In this document: positions 33,343 through 42,933 of the stretch, piece after piece | How the letters are laid out: each line of letters opens with the position of its first letter | Position numbering within the stretch: the first letter of the stretch is position 1 | Source: Lutimaribacter pacificus | GTDB lineage: Bacteria > Pseudomonadota > Alphaproteobacteria > Rhodobacterales > Rhodobacteraceae | Reading direction: 5' to 3' | Assembly (NCBI RefSeq): GCF_900142185.1 | Contig: NZ_FQZZ01000008.1 | Location: 114,749-178,748 of the forward strand | Length of the DNA stretch: 64,000 nucleotides | Position numbers and translations under genes: made by a program | The notes under the pieces: model-generated | Told to the model about the DNA's origin: nothing | Databases searched by the model: none | The model's input: the letters and a program-made list of their open reading frames with translations, nothing else

Positions 33343-34077
33343 TCAGACGTGCTGGCCGCCGTTGATCTCGATCTCGGTCCCCGAGATGTAGGAGCTTTCC
33401 GAGGAGCAGAGGAAGAACACCGTGGCGGCCACCTCTTCGGGCTGGCCGAGGCGGCGCAGCGGCAGGTTTTCCACCAGCTTCTCGGTGCCGGGGCTGAGGA
33501 TCGCGGTTTCGATCTCGCCCGGTGCGATGGCGTTCACGCGCACCCCCATCGGGCCGAAATCATGGGCCATTTCCCGCGTCAGCGCCTTGAGCGCGGCCTT
33601 GGACGTGGCATAGGCGGCACCGGCAAAGGGGTGCACCTCGTTCCCGGCGATCGAGGTGACGTTGACCACCGCGCCCTTAGCGGCGGCCAGCTCCTCTTTC
33701 AGCGCGCGCGCCAGCACCACCGAGGAAAAGAAATTGACGTGAAACACCTGCCCCCATGTCCTGAGATCGGTGGTGATCGTGTTCAGCCGCTCGCCATCCG
33801 GCCCCTTGGGCGAGATACCGGCGTTGTTCACCAGCGCGTCCAGCCGTCCGTCCAGCTTGCTGCGGATCAGCTCCACCTTCTCGATCACGTCCGAGGGGTT
33901 GGCCAGGTCGATCTGCACATGGTTTTCCGCGCCGCCGCCCCAGGGGCATTCCTCGGGGAAGGGTTGGCGCGAACAGGTGATGACGCGCCAGCCCTCGCGG
34001 TTGAAGCGGCGCACCGTGGCATGGCCGATACCACGGCTTGCGCCCGTCAGCAGTAATGTCTTTTGCCGCTCGCTCAT
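33343..34077 (-). CDS. Short-chain dehydrogenase/reductase
   Basis: The 244-residue classical SDR has the cofactor motif LLTGASRGIG, the NNAG motif (LVNNAGIS), the catalytic Ser of VNVTSIAGN, and YATSK (Tyr and Lys). The C-terminal GTEIEINGGQHV is typical of the family. The Arg/Ser residues after strand 2 (CSRQPF) hint at NADP(H) preference. Substrate unknown. It is convergent with engB (15-base gap) and divergent from argB. Confidence 0.88.
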   Translation of the reverse strand: MSERQKTLLLTGASRGIGHATVRRFNREGWRVITCSRQPFPEECPWGGGAENHVQIDLANPSDVIEKVELIRSKLDGRLDALVNNAGISPKGPDGERLNTITTDLRTWGQVFHVNFFSSVVLARALKEELAAAKGAVVNVTSIAGNEVHPFAGAAYATSKAALKALTREMAHDFGPMGVRVNAIAPGEIETAILSPGTEKLVENLPLRRLGQPEEVAATVFFLCSSESSYISGTEIEINGGQHV

Positions 34078-34195
34078 GACTGATTGCTCCGTTGCCTCTG
34101 GCCCGTAACCCTAGCACTGCGCCGGGCACTTGCAACGCGCACTTGGCACGGGCCGCGCCAAAGGCTAACACAGGCTGCCAAGAGGGACGCAAGGG

Positions 34196-35080
34196 ATGAG
34201 AAAACAGACGATGAACCGCGACTGGATCGCCACCGCGCGCACGCTGTCCGAGGCGCTGCCCTATCTTCAACGCTATACCGGCGCCATCGTGGTGGTGAAA
34301 TTCGGCGGCAATGCCATGGGCGACGACAGCGCCATGGACGAATTCGCCCGCGATATCGTGCTGATGCGGCAGGTGGGGCTGAACCCCGTCGTGGTGCATG
34401 GCGGCGGCCCGATGATCAACGACATGCTGGCCCGGCTGGGGATCGCGTCGGAATTCGTGCGCGGCAAGCGCGTGACCGACAAGGCAACGGTCGAGGTGGT
34501 CGAGATGGTGCTGACCGGCCTTGTCAACAAGCGCATCGTGCAGGCGATCAACCAGCAGGGCGGCCGCGGCGTGGGGCTGAGCGGCAAGGACGCCAACCTG
34601 ATGGTCTGCGAACCCGACGATCCCGAACTGGGTTTCGTCGGGCGGCCGGTGCAGATGAACCCGCAGGTCCTGCACGATCTGTTCGCGGCCGGGATCATCC
34701 CCGTCGTGGCGCCGCTGGGCACGGGGCTGGGCGAGAACGAGACCTTCAACGTCAACGGCGACACCGCGGCGGGCGCGATTGCCGGCGCGCTCAGGGCCGA
34801 CCGCCTGCTGCTGCTGACCGATGTGCCGGGCGTCAAGAACGCCGCCGGCGAGATCGTGACCGAACTGACCCCCGAGGACGTGACCACCATGACCGAGGAG
34901 GGCGTGATCGCCGGTGGCATGATCCCCAAGACACAGACCGCGCTGGCTGCGATTGCCGAGGGCGTGCGCGGCGTCGTCATCATCGACGGGCGCGTGCCCA
35001 ATGCCTGCCTGCTGGAGCTGTTCACCGAGCATGGCTCGGGCTCGCTCATCAAGCCGCGCAACCTGCCGCCGCGACGGTGA
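34196..35080 (+). CDS. argB: Acetylglutamate kinase
   Basis: The 294-residue enzyme phosphorylates N-acetylglutamate in arginine synthesis. Family signatures are [11 protein letters not shown] (Lys for phosphoryl transfer), [27 protein letters not shown] and TDVPGV. The C-terminal [18 protein letters not shown] matches the arginine-feedback-sensitive hexameric type. The ATG at 34196 has GAGGG 9 bases upstream; a second in-frame ATG lies at 34211. It overlaps the next gene by 4 bases (GTGA). Confidence 0.96.
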   Translation: MRKQTMNRDWIATARTLSEALPYLQRYTGAIVVVKFGGNAMGDDSAMDEFARDIVLMRQVGLNPVVVHGGGPMINDMLARLGIASEFVRGKRVTDKATVEVVEMVLTGLVNKRIVQAINQQGGRGVGLSGKDANLMVCEPDDPELGFVGRPVQMNPQVLHDLFAAGIIPVVAPLGTGLGENETFNVNGDTAAGAIAGALRADRLLLLTDVPGVKNAAGEIVTELTPEDVTTMTEEGVIAGGMIPKTQTALAAIAEGVRGVVIIDGRVPNACLLELFTEHGSGSLIKPRNLPPRR

Positions 35081-35712
35081 CGACACTTGCGCGGATCGAG
35101 GCGGCGCTGGCCCCGCACGGGCTGATCCAGATGGGCGGCGTGGCGCTGGACGCGCCCGCGCGCAGCCTGATCCTGGTGGGCGCAGGGCCCGGTTTCTGGC
35201 CGGTCTTCCGCGACAGCCCCGAATATGCCGATGGCAGGCCCGACCCGGTGGATCGCTGGTCGGTGCGGGTGCTGGGCGGGCTTGCGCAAGGGTTCGGTGC
35301 CGAGAGTGCCTATCCGTTCGGCGGCCCGCCCTATCAGCCGTTCCTGCGTTGGGCCGCCGAGAGCGGGCAAAGCCACCCCAGCCCGGTGGGGATGCTGGTG
35401 CATGCGCGCGCGGGCATGATGATCTCGTTCCGGGGCGCGCTGATCCTGCCGGGGCGGATCGGGCTGCCCGCCCCCGCACCATCCCCCTGCCCCGAATGCG
35501 CGCGGCCCTGCACCACCGCCTGCCCGGTCGGCGCGCTGCGCGAGGGCGCGCCCTATGACGTGGCCGCCTGCAAGGCCCATATTGCCAGCCCCGAAGGCGC
35601 GGAATGCCTGCAGAACGGCTGCCTCGTGCGTCGTGCCTGCCCGGTGTCACAAAGTTTTGGCCGCGATCCGGCACAGTCGGCCCTGCACATGGCCGCCTTT
35701 CTGAAGGGATGA
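35077..35712 (+). CDS. Ferredoxin-like iron-sulfur protein
   Basis: This 211-residue protein begins with a GTG at 35077 overlapping the argB stop. The N-terminal 125 residues ([20 protein letters not shown] and onward) form an unassigned alpha/beta region similar to the non-cluster part of QueG-like epoxyqueuosine reductases. The C-terminal part has a ferredoxin-type cluster: [17 protein letters not shown] with a further [15 protein letters not shown], giving cysteines for up to two [4Fe-4S] clusters. Electron partner unknown. Its tight coupling to argB and the phosphatase that follows is notable. Confidence 0.7.
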   Translation: MTTLARIEAALAPHGLIQMGGVALDAPARSLILVGAGPGFWPVFRDSPEYADGRPDPVDRWSVRVLGGLAQGFGAESAYPFGGPPYQPFLRWAAESGQSHPSPVGMLVHARAGMMISFRGALILPGRIGLPAPAPSPCPECARPCTTACPVGALREGAPYDVAACKAHIASPEGAECLQNGCLVRRACPVSQSFGRDPAQSALHMAAFLKG

Positions 35713-35716
35713 ACGA

Positions 35717-36202
35717 ATGCGCCTGATCCTGATGCGCCACGCCAAATCAGACTGGTCCAGCGGCGTCACGCGCGACCACGACCGCCCGCTGAACGCGCGC
35801 GGCCTGCGCGCGGCCCGCGCGATGGGCGACTGGCTGCGCGCGCAGGGCTATCTGCCCGATAGGGTGCTGTGCTCGACAGCGACACGGACGCGCGAAACGC
35901 TGGATGGCTTGCGGATCGACGCACCGGTTTCGTTCGAAACGGGGCTGTATCACGCATCGCCCGACACCATGCTGCGTATCCTGCACGAGGCCAACGGGCA
36001 GAACGTTCTGATGATCGGGCATAATCCGGGCATTGCGGAACTGGCCGAGGCCCTTGTTGCCACGCCGCCCGACCATCCGCGTTTCTTCGACTATCCCACC
36101 GGCGCGACACTGGTGGTCGATTTCCAGGCCGCTGACTGGTCGGCGGTGGCCGCCGGTCGCGGTGCGTCGGTGGATTTCGTGGTGCCGCGCGACCTGGAAT
36201 AG
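35717..36202 (+). CDS. SixA-type phosphohistidine phosphatase
   Basis: The 161-residue histidine phosphatase has the N-terminal RHG-like motif LMRHAKSDW (catalytic His, Arg), CSTATRTRETLDGL and the second His in LMIGHNPGIAEL. SixA-type enzymes dephosphorylate phosphohistidine on signalling proteins such as the NPr phosphocarrier. It begins 4 bases after the ferredoxin-like gene and so is in the argB operon. Confidence 0.9.
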   Translation: MRLILMRHAKSDWSSGVTRDHDRPLNARGLRAARAMGDWLRAQGYLPDRVLCSTATRTRETLDGLRIDAPVSFETGLYHASPDTMLRILHEANGQNVLMIGHNPGIAELAEALVATPPDHPRFFDYPTGATLVVDFQAADWSAVAAGRGASVDFVVPRDLE

Positions 36203-36220
36203 CCCGCGCGGCGGTTGACG

Positions 36221-36634
36221 TTATTGTGCGGTGACCACGGTCATGACCAGGTTGCCGTCGATACGGATCGGCCCGTCTTCCTTGGCGCCGAGCGTGTATT
36301 CGAAAATGCCGGTCTGCATCCCGCCATCTTCGGAATGAACCATCAGCATCAGCATGTCGCCCGCAGCGACCTCTTCGGTCAGGATCGCGGCGACATCGGC
36401 GTTTTCACCGGCGCGCAGCGGCGCATGACCAACCACGGGGCCCGGTTTCATGTCGGCATCGGTGCGGTGAACGACAAGCCAGCCGTTCTTTTCGGCGATG
36501 ACGGACTCGGCGGATACGACACCATTGGCGACCGTCTGATCCATTGCCTTTACGGCGGGGGTCATACCGTGGTTGCCGGCAATCGCGATGCTGCCCAATG
36601 CCGTGATGGCGGTAGCTGCAAGAATGAAACGCAT
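36221..36634 (-). CDS. Secreted DUF7282-like protein
   Basis: The 137-residue protein has a clear signal peptide (MRFILAATAITALGSIAIA) and a single beta-sandwich-like domain with the pattern NGWLVVHRTDADMKPGPVVGHAPL...GMQTGIFEYTLGAKEDGPI. That pattern matches the DUF7282-type family of secreted proteins as I recall it. Function unknown. The ATG at 36634 has AGGGAG 9 bases upstream. It is convergent with the SixA gene (18-base gap). Confidence 0.7.
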   Translation of the reverse strand: MRFILAATAITALGSIAIAGNHGMTPAVKAMDQTVANGVVSAESVIAEKNGWLVVHRTDADMKPGPVVGHAPLRAGENADVAAILTEEVAAGDMLMLMVHSEDGGMQTGIFEYTLGAKEDGPIRIDGNLVMTVVTAQ

Positions 36635-36794
36635 GGAAATGTCTCCCTGTTTTCCTGTGTTTGCGCCCGAACCTCTGCCGGGCTCACAAGCAGTCACGCA
36701 GCGACGGGGAAAAAGTTTCACGGCACGCGAATTTTTTTGCAAACAAGGCTGGGATGCAGGTGGCAATCGTCCCGCTGCGCAGCGCCAGACGAAA

Positions 36795-36833
36795 CGCGCC
36801 GCCGGCTGCAGGTTCTGCAAGCCGGGCGGCGCG
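36795..36833 (-). terminator. Large hairpin ending the bzt operon
   Basis: A 17-base arm (36795-36811) pairs with 36815-36833 with two single-base bulges and a 3-base loop. On the minus strand it is followed by TTTCGTCT, a short U-rich run. It lies 46 bases after the bztD stop codon. The remaining gap up to the secreted-protein gene (36635-36794) is unassigned and presumably holds that gene's promoter. Confidence 0.6.
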
Positions 36834-36878
36834 CGTGGTTTTGGCGTGCGACGGGGCCGGTGGCCCCTGTCGATGCAA

Positions 36879-37646
36879 TCAGTGGCCGAGGATCTGGCTG
36901 AGGAACAGCTTGGTCCGCTCGCTTTGCGGGTTGTTGAAGAACTCTTCGGGCTCGTTCTGTTCGACGATCTGGCCCTGATCCATGAAGATAACGCGGTTCG
37001 CCACCTGCCGGGCAAAGCCCATCTCGTGCGTGACGCAGAGCATGGTCATCCCCTCCTCGGCCAGTTCCACCATCGTATCCAGAACCTCCTTGATCATCTC
37101 GGGGTCGAGCGCCGATGTCGGTTCGTCGAACAACATGATGCGCGGGCGCATGCACAGCGACCGGGCAATCGCCACGCGCTGCTGCTGGCCGCCCGACAAC
37201 TGGCCGGGATACTTGTCGGCCTGTTCGGGGATCTTCACCTTTTCAAGGAAATGCATCGCCGTTGCCTCGGCTTCCTTCTTGGGGATCTTGCGCACCCAGA
37301 TCGGCGCCAGCGTGCAGTTTTCAAGGATCGTCAGATGCGGGAACAGGTTGAAGTGTTGGAACACCATCCCGACTTCGGAACGGATCTTGTCGATATTCTT
37401 GAGGTCCGAGGACAGTAGCGTGCCATCCACCACGATCCGGCCCTTCTGGTGTTCCTCCAGCGCGTTGATGCAACGGATCAGCGTGGATTTGCCAGACCCC
37501 GAAGGCCCGGCGATCACGATGCGTTCGCCACGGTTCACGGTCAGGTTGATGTCGCGCAGCACGTGGAACGAGCCGAACCACTTGTTCATGTTCTCGATGG
37601 TGATCGCCACCTCGTCCGAGATTTGCATTTGTGCCTGTTCAGCCAT
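36879..37646 (-). CDS. bztD: Glutamate/glutamine/aspartate/asparagine ABC transporter ATP-binding protein
   Basis: The 255-residue ATPase has Walker [15 protein letters not shown]-loop [10 protein letters not shown], signature [15 protein letters not shown], Walker [14 protein letters not shown] and switch His in VTHEMGFAR. The sequence is typical of polar-amino-acid importers (GlnQ/AapP/BztD). It is the last of four genes on this strand in the order binding protein, permease, permease, ATPase, as in Rhodobacter capsulatus bztABCD. Confidence 0.93.
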   Translation of the reverse strand: MAEQAQMQISDEVAITIENMNKWFGSFHVLRDINLTVNRGERIVIAGPSGSGKSTLIRCINALEEHQKGRIVVDGTLLSSDLKNIDKIRSEVGMVFQHFNLFPHLTILENCTLAPIWVRKIPKKEAEATAMHFLEKVKIPEQADKYPGQLSGGQQQRVAIARSLCMRPRIMLFDEPTSALDPEMIKEVLDTMVELAEEGMTMLCVTHEMGFARQVANRVIFMDQGQIVEQNEPEEFFNNPQSERTKLFLSQILGH

Positions 37647-37661
37647 GGGACAGACCTTTCC

Positions 37662-38957
37662 TTAACGATGATCGCGCTGCAGCTGACGCTCCAGCCATTG
37701 CGAATATTGCGAGATGCCGTAGCAGACGACAAAGAAGCTCAGGACAGCGAAGCCCCAAAGCTCCCAATAGACGCCGTTCCATTCGGTCGATGCCAGGATC
37801 GGCCCGCGGATCATGCCCACCAGGTCGAACATCGAGATGACCGAAACCAGCGTCGTGTCCTTGAACAGCCCCACGGCCACGTTGACGATGCCGGGGATCG
37901 AGATCTTCAGCGCCTGCGGCAGGATGACCAGCCGCATCGACTGCGCGTAATCCAGCCCGAGGCTGTCGGCGGCCTCGTACTGCCCGCGCGGCAGCGCCGC
38001 CAGCCCGCCCCGGATCACCTCGGCGATATAGGCCGAGGCGAAGGCGGTGATCATGATGATCACGCGGATGATCAGGTCGAGATTGGTTTCCGGCGGAAAG
38101 AAATAGGACAGCACCACGTTGGCCACGAACAGCAGCGTGATCAGCGGCACACCGCGAATGAACTCGATGAACAGCACGCAGATCCACTTGATGATCGGCA
38201 TGTGGCTCTGGCGGCCCAGCGCCAGCAGGATGCCGATGGGCAGCGACAGCGACACGCAGACCGTCCCCAGGATCATGTTCAGCATGAAGCCGCCCATGTC
38301 GCGCGACGGCACCGGCCTGAGCGCCAGAACATCCGAGGCCGCGGCGGACAGGAAGCCGCCCAGCCACCAGATCACCACCGCACTGACCAGCCCGGCCAGC
38401 GACGCCGTGGCAAAGCCCGACGCCTCGGTCCGGCGAAAGACCAGCAGGCCTGCGATGATCCCGGCCAGCGCGATCACCGGCGCCAGGATGGTGCCGCCCC
38501 AGATCAGCCAGAAGGCCACGAACGGATAGATCGCGCTGAATACCAGCAGCCGGCGCGGCAGGTGCGCGAACAGCACCGGGGCCGCGGCCACGATCAGCAG
38601 GACAAACGCCAGAAGCGGCCGCCAGTATTGATCCGACGGGTATTTGAACCCGAACAGCAACTGGTTCCACCGCTCGGTCAGCACCGAGAAACAGCCCCCC
38701 GTGGTGCCCTGCAATATTTCGCGGCACTCCGCCAGCGACGAGGCCGTCCAGACCCCGTTGAGGAACCACGGCAGCGACCCCGCCACGATCTTGTAGATGA
38801 AATAGATCGCCAGCAGCGTCAGGATCGCGTTGACGGGGCCGGGAAACAGGTTTTCCCGCAGCCATTTGATGACACCGGCCTCGGATACGGGCGGCGCCTG
38901 TTCGGGCAGCATCGTATCGCGGACATAGGCGACGGATTGTGCGTGCGTATCGCTCAT
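37662..38957 (-). CDS. bztC: Amino-acid ABC transporter permease (BztC/AapM type)
   Basis: The 431-residue permease has about eight membrane helices and the polar-amino-acid permease signature region FIEFIRGVPLITLLFV, then EVIRGGLAALPRGQYEAADSLGL (EAA motif), with LPQALKISIPGI. The long N-terminal extension with extra helices (FPGPVNAILTLLAIYFIYKI and following) is characteristic of Bzt/Aap permeases. It probably dimerises with BztB. Spacing to both neighbours is 1-16 bases. Confidence 0.93.
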   Translation of the reverse strand: MSDTHAQSVAYVRDTMLPEQAPPVSEAGVIKWLRENLFPGPVNAILTLLAIYFIYKIVAGSLPWFLNGVWTASSLAECREILQGTTGGCFSVLTERWNQLLFGFKYPSDQYWRPLLAFVLLIVAAAPVLFAHLPRRLLVFSAIYPFVAFWLIWGGTILAPVIALAGIIAGLLVFRRTEASGFATASLAGLVSAVVIWWLGGFLSAAASDVLALRPVPSRDMGGFMLNMILGTVCVSLSLPIGILLALGRQSHMPIIKWICVLFIEFIRGVPLITLLFVANVVLSYFFPPETNLDLIIRVIIMITAFASAYIAEVIRGGLAALPRGQYEAADSLGLDYAQSMRLVILPQALKISIPGIVNVAVGLFKDTTLVSVISMFDLVGMIRGPILASTEWNGVYWELWGFAVLSFFVVCYGISQYSQWLERQLQRDHR

Positions 38958-38958
38958 G

Positions 38959-40173
38959 TCACCTCTCCTTCAGCTTCACGGCGTTGTTGTAGGCGTTCAT
39001 GACCGCCGAGATCGCCAGGCTGATCGTCAGGTAGAACAGCATCAGCAGCAGCACGCATTCGATGGCCCGGCCGGTCTGGTTCAGCGTGATGCCACCCAGC
39101 GTGCCGGTCAGGTCCATATAGCCCACGGCGATGGCAAGCGAGCTGTTCTTGGTCAGGTTCAGGTATTGCGAGATCAGCGGCGGGATGATGACCCGCAGCG
39201 CCTGCGGCAGGATCACAAGGTTCATGATCCGGCGCGGGCGCAGGCCCAGGCTGGCCGCGGCCTCGGTCTGGCCCTTGGAAATCGCAAGGATACCCGCGCG
39301 CACGTTTTCCGCGATGAAGGCGGCGGTATAGATCGACAGCGCGAACCACAGCGAGATCAGCGAATTTCGGGCGAATATCCCGCCCTGGAAGTTGAAGCCC
39401 CTGAGCTCGGGATATTCCATCGTGACCGGCCGGCCCATCACGAAGAACGCCAGCACCGCCGGAACGATGAAAAGCGCCAGCGACGGCCAGAACACCGGCA
39501 GCAGCCGGCCCTCGTCGAAAAGCGCCTTCCTGGCGTGGCGACGCCAGGCGAAGATACCGGCGACCGAGGCCACGAACACCGCGATCACCACGCCCGATCC
39601 TGGCCCGAAGACCGGCATGGGGAAATAGAAGCCCCGCCCGGTAAAGGCGAACATGCCCCACAGCATCGACGCCTCGGCATCCTCGCCCCGGAAATCGCGC
39701 GGCTGCGGCAGCACGGCGACGAAAATCGCCATGATGATCAGAATCCAGATCAGCACCGGCACGTTGCGGAAGATTTCCACGTAGACCGCCATCAGCTTGC
39801 GGATCAGCCAGTTCGGGCTGAGGCGCAGAACCCCAACGACCACCCCGATCACGGTTGCCATGATACAGCCCAGCAACGCCACCAGGAGCGTGTTCAGCAC
39901 GCCCACCATCGCGGCGCGCAGGTGGGTGGACTGGCTGTTGTAGTCGATCAGGCTCTGGTTGATGTCATAGCCCGCGGGCTCGCCCAGGAAACCATAGCTG
40001 AAACTCAGCCCGGCCGCCTGCAGGTTGGCCGCGAGGTTGCTCAGAAGATAGGCCACTGCCCCGAAAAGGGCGATCAGCGCGATGATCTGGAATGTGTAGG
40101 ATCGGTAACGGGTGTCGTTGATCAGCTGCGAAAGCTGGAACGTCCCGGCCGGCGGATCGGAATACGTCGCCAT
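38959..40173 (-). CDS. bztB: Amino-acid ABC transporter permease (BztB/AapQ type)
   Basis: The 404-residue permease has multiple helices, the membrane-inserted region YVEIFRNVPVLIWILII, and the EAA-like NVRAGILAISKGQTEAAASL with LPQALRVIIPPL. I chose the ATG at 40173 (MATYSDPPAG), which suits the family's SDPPAG start and has AGGGA about 9 bases upstream; an ATG at 40191 would add six residues. The 143-base gap to bztA contains a hairpin. Confidence 0.93.
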   Translation of the reverse strand: MATYSDPPAGTFQLSQLINDTRYRSYTFQIIALIALFGAVAYLLSNLAANLQAAGLSFSYGFLGEPAGYDINQSLIDYNSQSTHLRAAMVGVLNTLLVALLGCIMATVIGVVVGVLRLSPNWLIRKLMAVYVEIFRNVPVLIWILIIMAIFVAVLPQPRDFRGEDAEASMLWGMFAFTGRGFYFPMPVFGPGSGVVIAVFVASVAGIFAWRRHARKALFDEGRLLPVFWPSLALFIVPAVLAFFVMGRPVTMEYPELRGFNFQGGIFARNSLISLWFALSIYTAAFIAENVRAGILAISKGQTEAAASLGLRPRRIMNLVILPQALRVIIPPLISQYLNLTKNSSLAIAVGYMDLTGTLGGITLNQTGRAIECVLLLMLFYLTISLAISAVMNAYNNAVKLKER

Positions 40174-40278
40174 GTCTGTTTTCCCTGTCATGTCCGCCTT
40201 GGTCCTGCCTGCGCAATTGCTGCGTCTTGTTTCGGGGGCGGCAGGAGCGGAACTTATGGTTATTCAGGATAGATAGAG

Positions 40279-40305
40279 AAAGGGCGCGGTCTGCCCGCGC
40301 CCTTT
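40279..40305 (-). terminator. Attenuating hairpin between bztA and bztB
   Basis: AAAGGGCGCGG (40279-40289) pairs perfectly with CCGCGCCCTTT (40295-40305) with a 5-base loop, 12 bases after the bztA stop. On the minus strand it is followed by CTCTATCT, a weak U-rich tail. Such hairpins commonly stabilise the binding-protein mRNA and lower expression of the downstream permease genes. Confidence 0.7.
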
Positions 40306-40316
40306 CATGTGTCAGA

Positions 40317-41333
40317 TCACCGGAACGGCGGGCTGTACAGCAGGCCGCCATCGGTCCATTGCGCGTTCAGGCCGCGCGCCAGGCCGATCGGGGTGTTCTC
40401 GCCGATGTTCTTTTCGAACACCTCGCCATAGTTGCCCACGGCCTTGATCGCGCGGGCCGCCCAGTCGGCATCGAGGCCCAGCATCTCGCCCAGGGTGCCC
40501 TCGGTGCCCAGCAGGCGGTTGACCTCGGGGTTGTTGGTGCCTTGTGCCAGCTCGTCGACATTGGCCGAGGTCACGCCCAGCTCTTCGGCCGCGATCAGCG
40601 CGTTGAGCGTCCAGCGCACGACATCGACCCACTCGCTGTCGCCGTGACGGACCAGCGGGCCCAGCGGCTCTTTCGAGATGATCTCGGGCAGGATGATGTG
40701 CTCGCCCGGGTTCTCGAACGCGGCGCGGGTCGCGGCCAGGCCCGATGCGTCGGTCGTATAGACGTCACAGGCGCCTTCCAGGTACAGCGGCTGCGCCTCT
40801 GCGTTGGTTTCGATCGGAACCGGCTCGTAGCTGATGTTGTTGGAACGGAAGAAATCCGCCAGGTTCAGCTCGGTCGTGGTGCCGGTCTGGATGCAGACGG
40901 TTGCGCCGTCAAGCTCCTTGGCCGAGCTGACGCCCAGCGCCTTGGGCACCATGAAGCCCTGACCGTCGTAGTAGTTGACGCCGGTGAATTCGAACTTGAG
41001 GTCGACATCGCGCGTGAACGTCCAGGTGGTGTTCCGCGACAGCACGTCGATCTCGCCCGATGCAAGGGCGGTGAACCGGGTCTTGCCGGTGGTCGACACG
41101 AATTCGACGGCGCTGGGATCCCCAAGAACAGCAGCCGCGATCGCGCGGCAGACACTTACATCGAACCCATCCCAGTTGCCGTTGGCATCGGGGGCGGCAA
41201 AGCCCACCAGCCCGGTGTTCACACCGCAATTCAGCTTGCCGCGCGCCTTTACGTCATCCAGTGTCGCGGCTGCCGCTGCTCCGGCCGTCAGACCAGCAAC
41301 CGTCAGCGCGCCAAGAAATACGGATTTTTTCAT
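40317..41333 (-). CDS. bztA: Periplasmic amino-acid-binding protein (BztA/AapJ type)
   Basis: The 338-residue protein has a signal peptide (MKKSVFLGALTVAGLTAGAAAA) and a family 3 solute-binding fold: KLNCGVNTGLVGFAAPDANG, GNWDGFDVSVCRAIAAAVLG, then DLKFEFTGVNYYDGQGFMV and WTLNALIAAEELGVTSANVD. It captures glutamate, glutamine, aspartate or asparagine for the BztBCD transporter. The promoter should lie in 41334-41542, which has no other gene; I could not place convincing -35/-10 elements. Confidence 0.94.
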   Translation of the reverse strand: MKKSVFLGALTVAGLTAGAAAAATLDDVKARGKLNCGVNTGLVGFAAPDANGNWDGFDVSVCRAIAAAVLGDPSAVEFVSTTGKTRFTALASGEIDVLSRNTTWTFTRDVDLKFEFTGVNYYDGQGFMVPKALGVSSAKELDGATVCIQTGTTTELNLADFFRSNNISYEPVPIETNAEAQPLYLEGACDVYTTDASGLAATRAAFENPGEHIILPEIISKEPLGPLVRHGDSEWVDVVRWTLNALIAAEELGVTSANVDELAQGTNNPEVNRLLGTEGTLGEMLGLDADWAARAIKAVGNYGEVFEKNIGENTPIGLARGLNAQWTDGGLLYSPPFR

Positions 41334-41542
41334 GTTTACCTCTTCCTGATTTTCCGCCCGTTTTTTTACAAAGCGGTTTGCACGCCCCCGTTTTCCGGGG
41401 CCGCACGCGAAACTGTAGAGGAGGTTTCCCCCCTGTCAGCGCCATAACTTTGGAAGGATTCATCACCAAAGGTCAAGTAAACTATCCCGATAAATGATGA
41501 ATCCGGCCTGCTGACTTCAGGGCAATCGGGCGCCCCGCCCGA

Positions 41543-42253
41543 TCAGGCGGCACATTGATCGAAGAACCGTTTGGCGTGCAGAAACGCCGCGCGCTTGCGG
41601 TCGGCGTGCTCTGCCGCTTCCTCGTCGGCACCCCATTGTTCGATCTGCCACGCCTCGTCGATACGCGAGATGTCCCACGCCTCCGACACCTCCAGACGGT
41701 CGCGCGCGGTGGCGAACCCCAGGATCAGCGAGCCCGACAGGCTGACCAGATCGTGCAGCGCGGTCAGGCGGAACGCATCCAGCCCGTGCACCGCGTCGCG
41801 CAGCCGGGCCATGGCTGCGTCGGGCTGCGCCACGTGCATGACCCCTTGTGCCACCACCAGCCGGGCGCCCAGATCGGTGGCCGCCCAGTCCAGCAGCGGG
41901 TCCCACGCCGCCGCCTGCCGCGCGACCAGCTCGGCCGGCCCCTCGGCGCGATAGCACAGCAGGTCGCTGTCGCCGTATTCGGCGATCATGGCGGCCACCT
42001 CGGCATGTTGCACGCGCACCTTGTCGATCGCGGCATTGGCCGAGCGGGTAAAGGGCATGGTGTTCGGGTCGATCACGCCCTCCTGCGCGTCCCATTCGGC
42101 GGCGATGGCCTCGGCCATCGCGCGGGCGGGCACCACCAGCGGCGCCTTGGCGGGGGTGCGCACGGGCCGGTCATCCAGGTGCACGGCAAAACCGCCGTCC
42201 TGCGCGGTCACGCCCGCCTCTTTCCAGAACCGTTTGGCCTTCCATTCGCTCAC
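41543..42253 (-). CDS. ATP12-family chaperone for F1-ATPase assembly
   Basis: The 236-residue protein matches the ATP12 family: SEWKAKRFWKEAGV, GFAVHLDDRPVRTPAKAPLV, AEWDAQEGVIDPNTMPFTRS and LHDLVSLSGSLILGFA, followed by AWDISRIDEAWQIEQWG. In mitochondria ATP12 binds the F1 alpha subunit before assembly. The gene is largely confined to alphaproteobacteria among bacteria. It starts at a GTG (42253) overlapping the HAD gene stop (GTGA). Confidence 0.92.
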   Translation of the reverse strand: MSEWKAKRFWKEAGVTAQDGGFAVHLDDRPVRTPAKAPLVVPARAMAEAIAAEWDAQEGVIDPNTMPFTRSANAAIDKVRVQHAEVAAMIAEYGDSDLLCYRAEGPAELVARQAAAWDPLLDWAATDLGARLVVAQGVMHVAQPDAAMARLRDAVHGLDAFRLTALHDLVSLSGSLILGFATARDRLEVSEAWDISRIDEAWQIEQWGADEEAAEHADRKRAAFLHAKRFFDQCAA

Positions 42254-42933
42254 GCCACGCTCTCCCACAGCTCGTCGAGGCAGAGGGGCAGCGCATCGAA
42301 GCTGTCGATCACCCGGACCGCCTGCCCCTGCAAATCCCGTGCCGGGTGATAGCCCCAGGAAACCCCGATGCCACGCGCCCCGGCGGCGCGGGCCATCTCC
42401 ATGTCGAACACGGTATCGCCGACAACCACGGTATGCGCCGGGTCGATCCCGGTTTCCGCCATCGCCGCCAGCACCATCGACGGGTGCGGTTTCGACGGGT
42501 GATGATCGGCCACCTGCTCGGTCACGAAACGCCCGCGCAGCCCGTGGCTGTCGAACAGCGCATCCAGACCGCGCCGCGATTTTCCGGTGGCGACGCCCAG
42601 CAGGTATTCGTCGCGGCCGCCCAGTGCCTCCAGCACCGCCAGCGCACCGGGATAGAGCGGCGAGGACGCCGCGCCCTTGGCCGCGCGCAAACCGACATAG
42701 CTGTCCTTGTAGGCCGTCACCATCATGTCGTGATCACGCACGCCCAGCCCCGGCGCCAGCCGCGTCATCGCCACCTCGAGCGACAGCCCGACGATGCCCA
42801 GCACCGCGTCCCGCGCGGGCACCGGATGGCCCACCGCGTCGAAGGCCGCGGTCATCGAGGCCACGATATCGCCCTGGCTGTCCACCAGCGTTCCGTCCAC
42901 GTCGAACAGGATCAGGCGCAGCGGGCCGCTCAT
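42250..42933 (-). CDS. HAD-superfamily phosphatase (phosphoglycolate phosphatase-like)
   Basis: The 227-residue hydrolase has motif I LFDVDGTLVDS (nucleophile Asp), motif II VATGKSRRG (Thr), a Lys-containing HHPSKPHPSM (motif III) and motif IV VVVGDTVFDMEMARAAG. The cap between motifs I and II is the helical C1 type. Substrate is uncertain; relatives hydrolyse phosphoglycolate or pyrophosphate. It overlaps rluC upstream and the ATP12 gene downstream by 4 bases each. Confidence 0.87.
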   Translation of the reverse strand: MSGPLRLILFDVDGTLVDSQGDIVASMTAAFDAVGHPVPARDAVLGIVGLSLEVAMTRLAPGLGVRDHDMMVTAYKDSYVGLRAAKGAASSPLYPGALAVLEALGGRDEYLLGVATGKSRRGLDALFDSHGLRGRFVTEQVADHHPSKPHPSMVLAAMAETGIDPAHTVVVGDTVFDMEMARAAGARGIGVSWGYHPARDLQGQAVRVIDSFDALPLCLDELWESVA

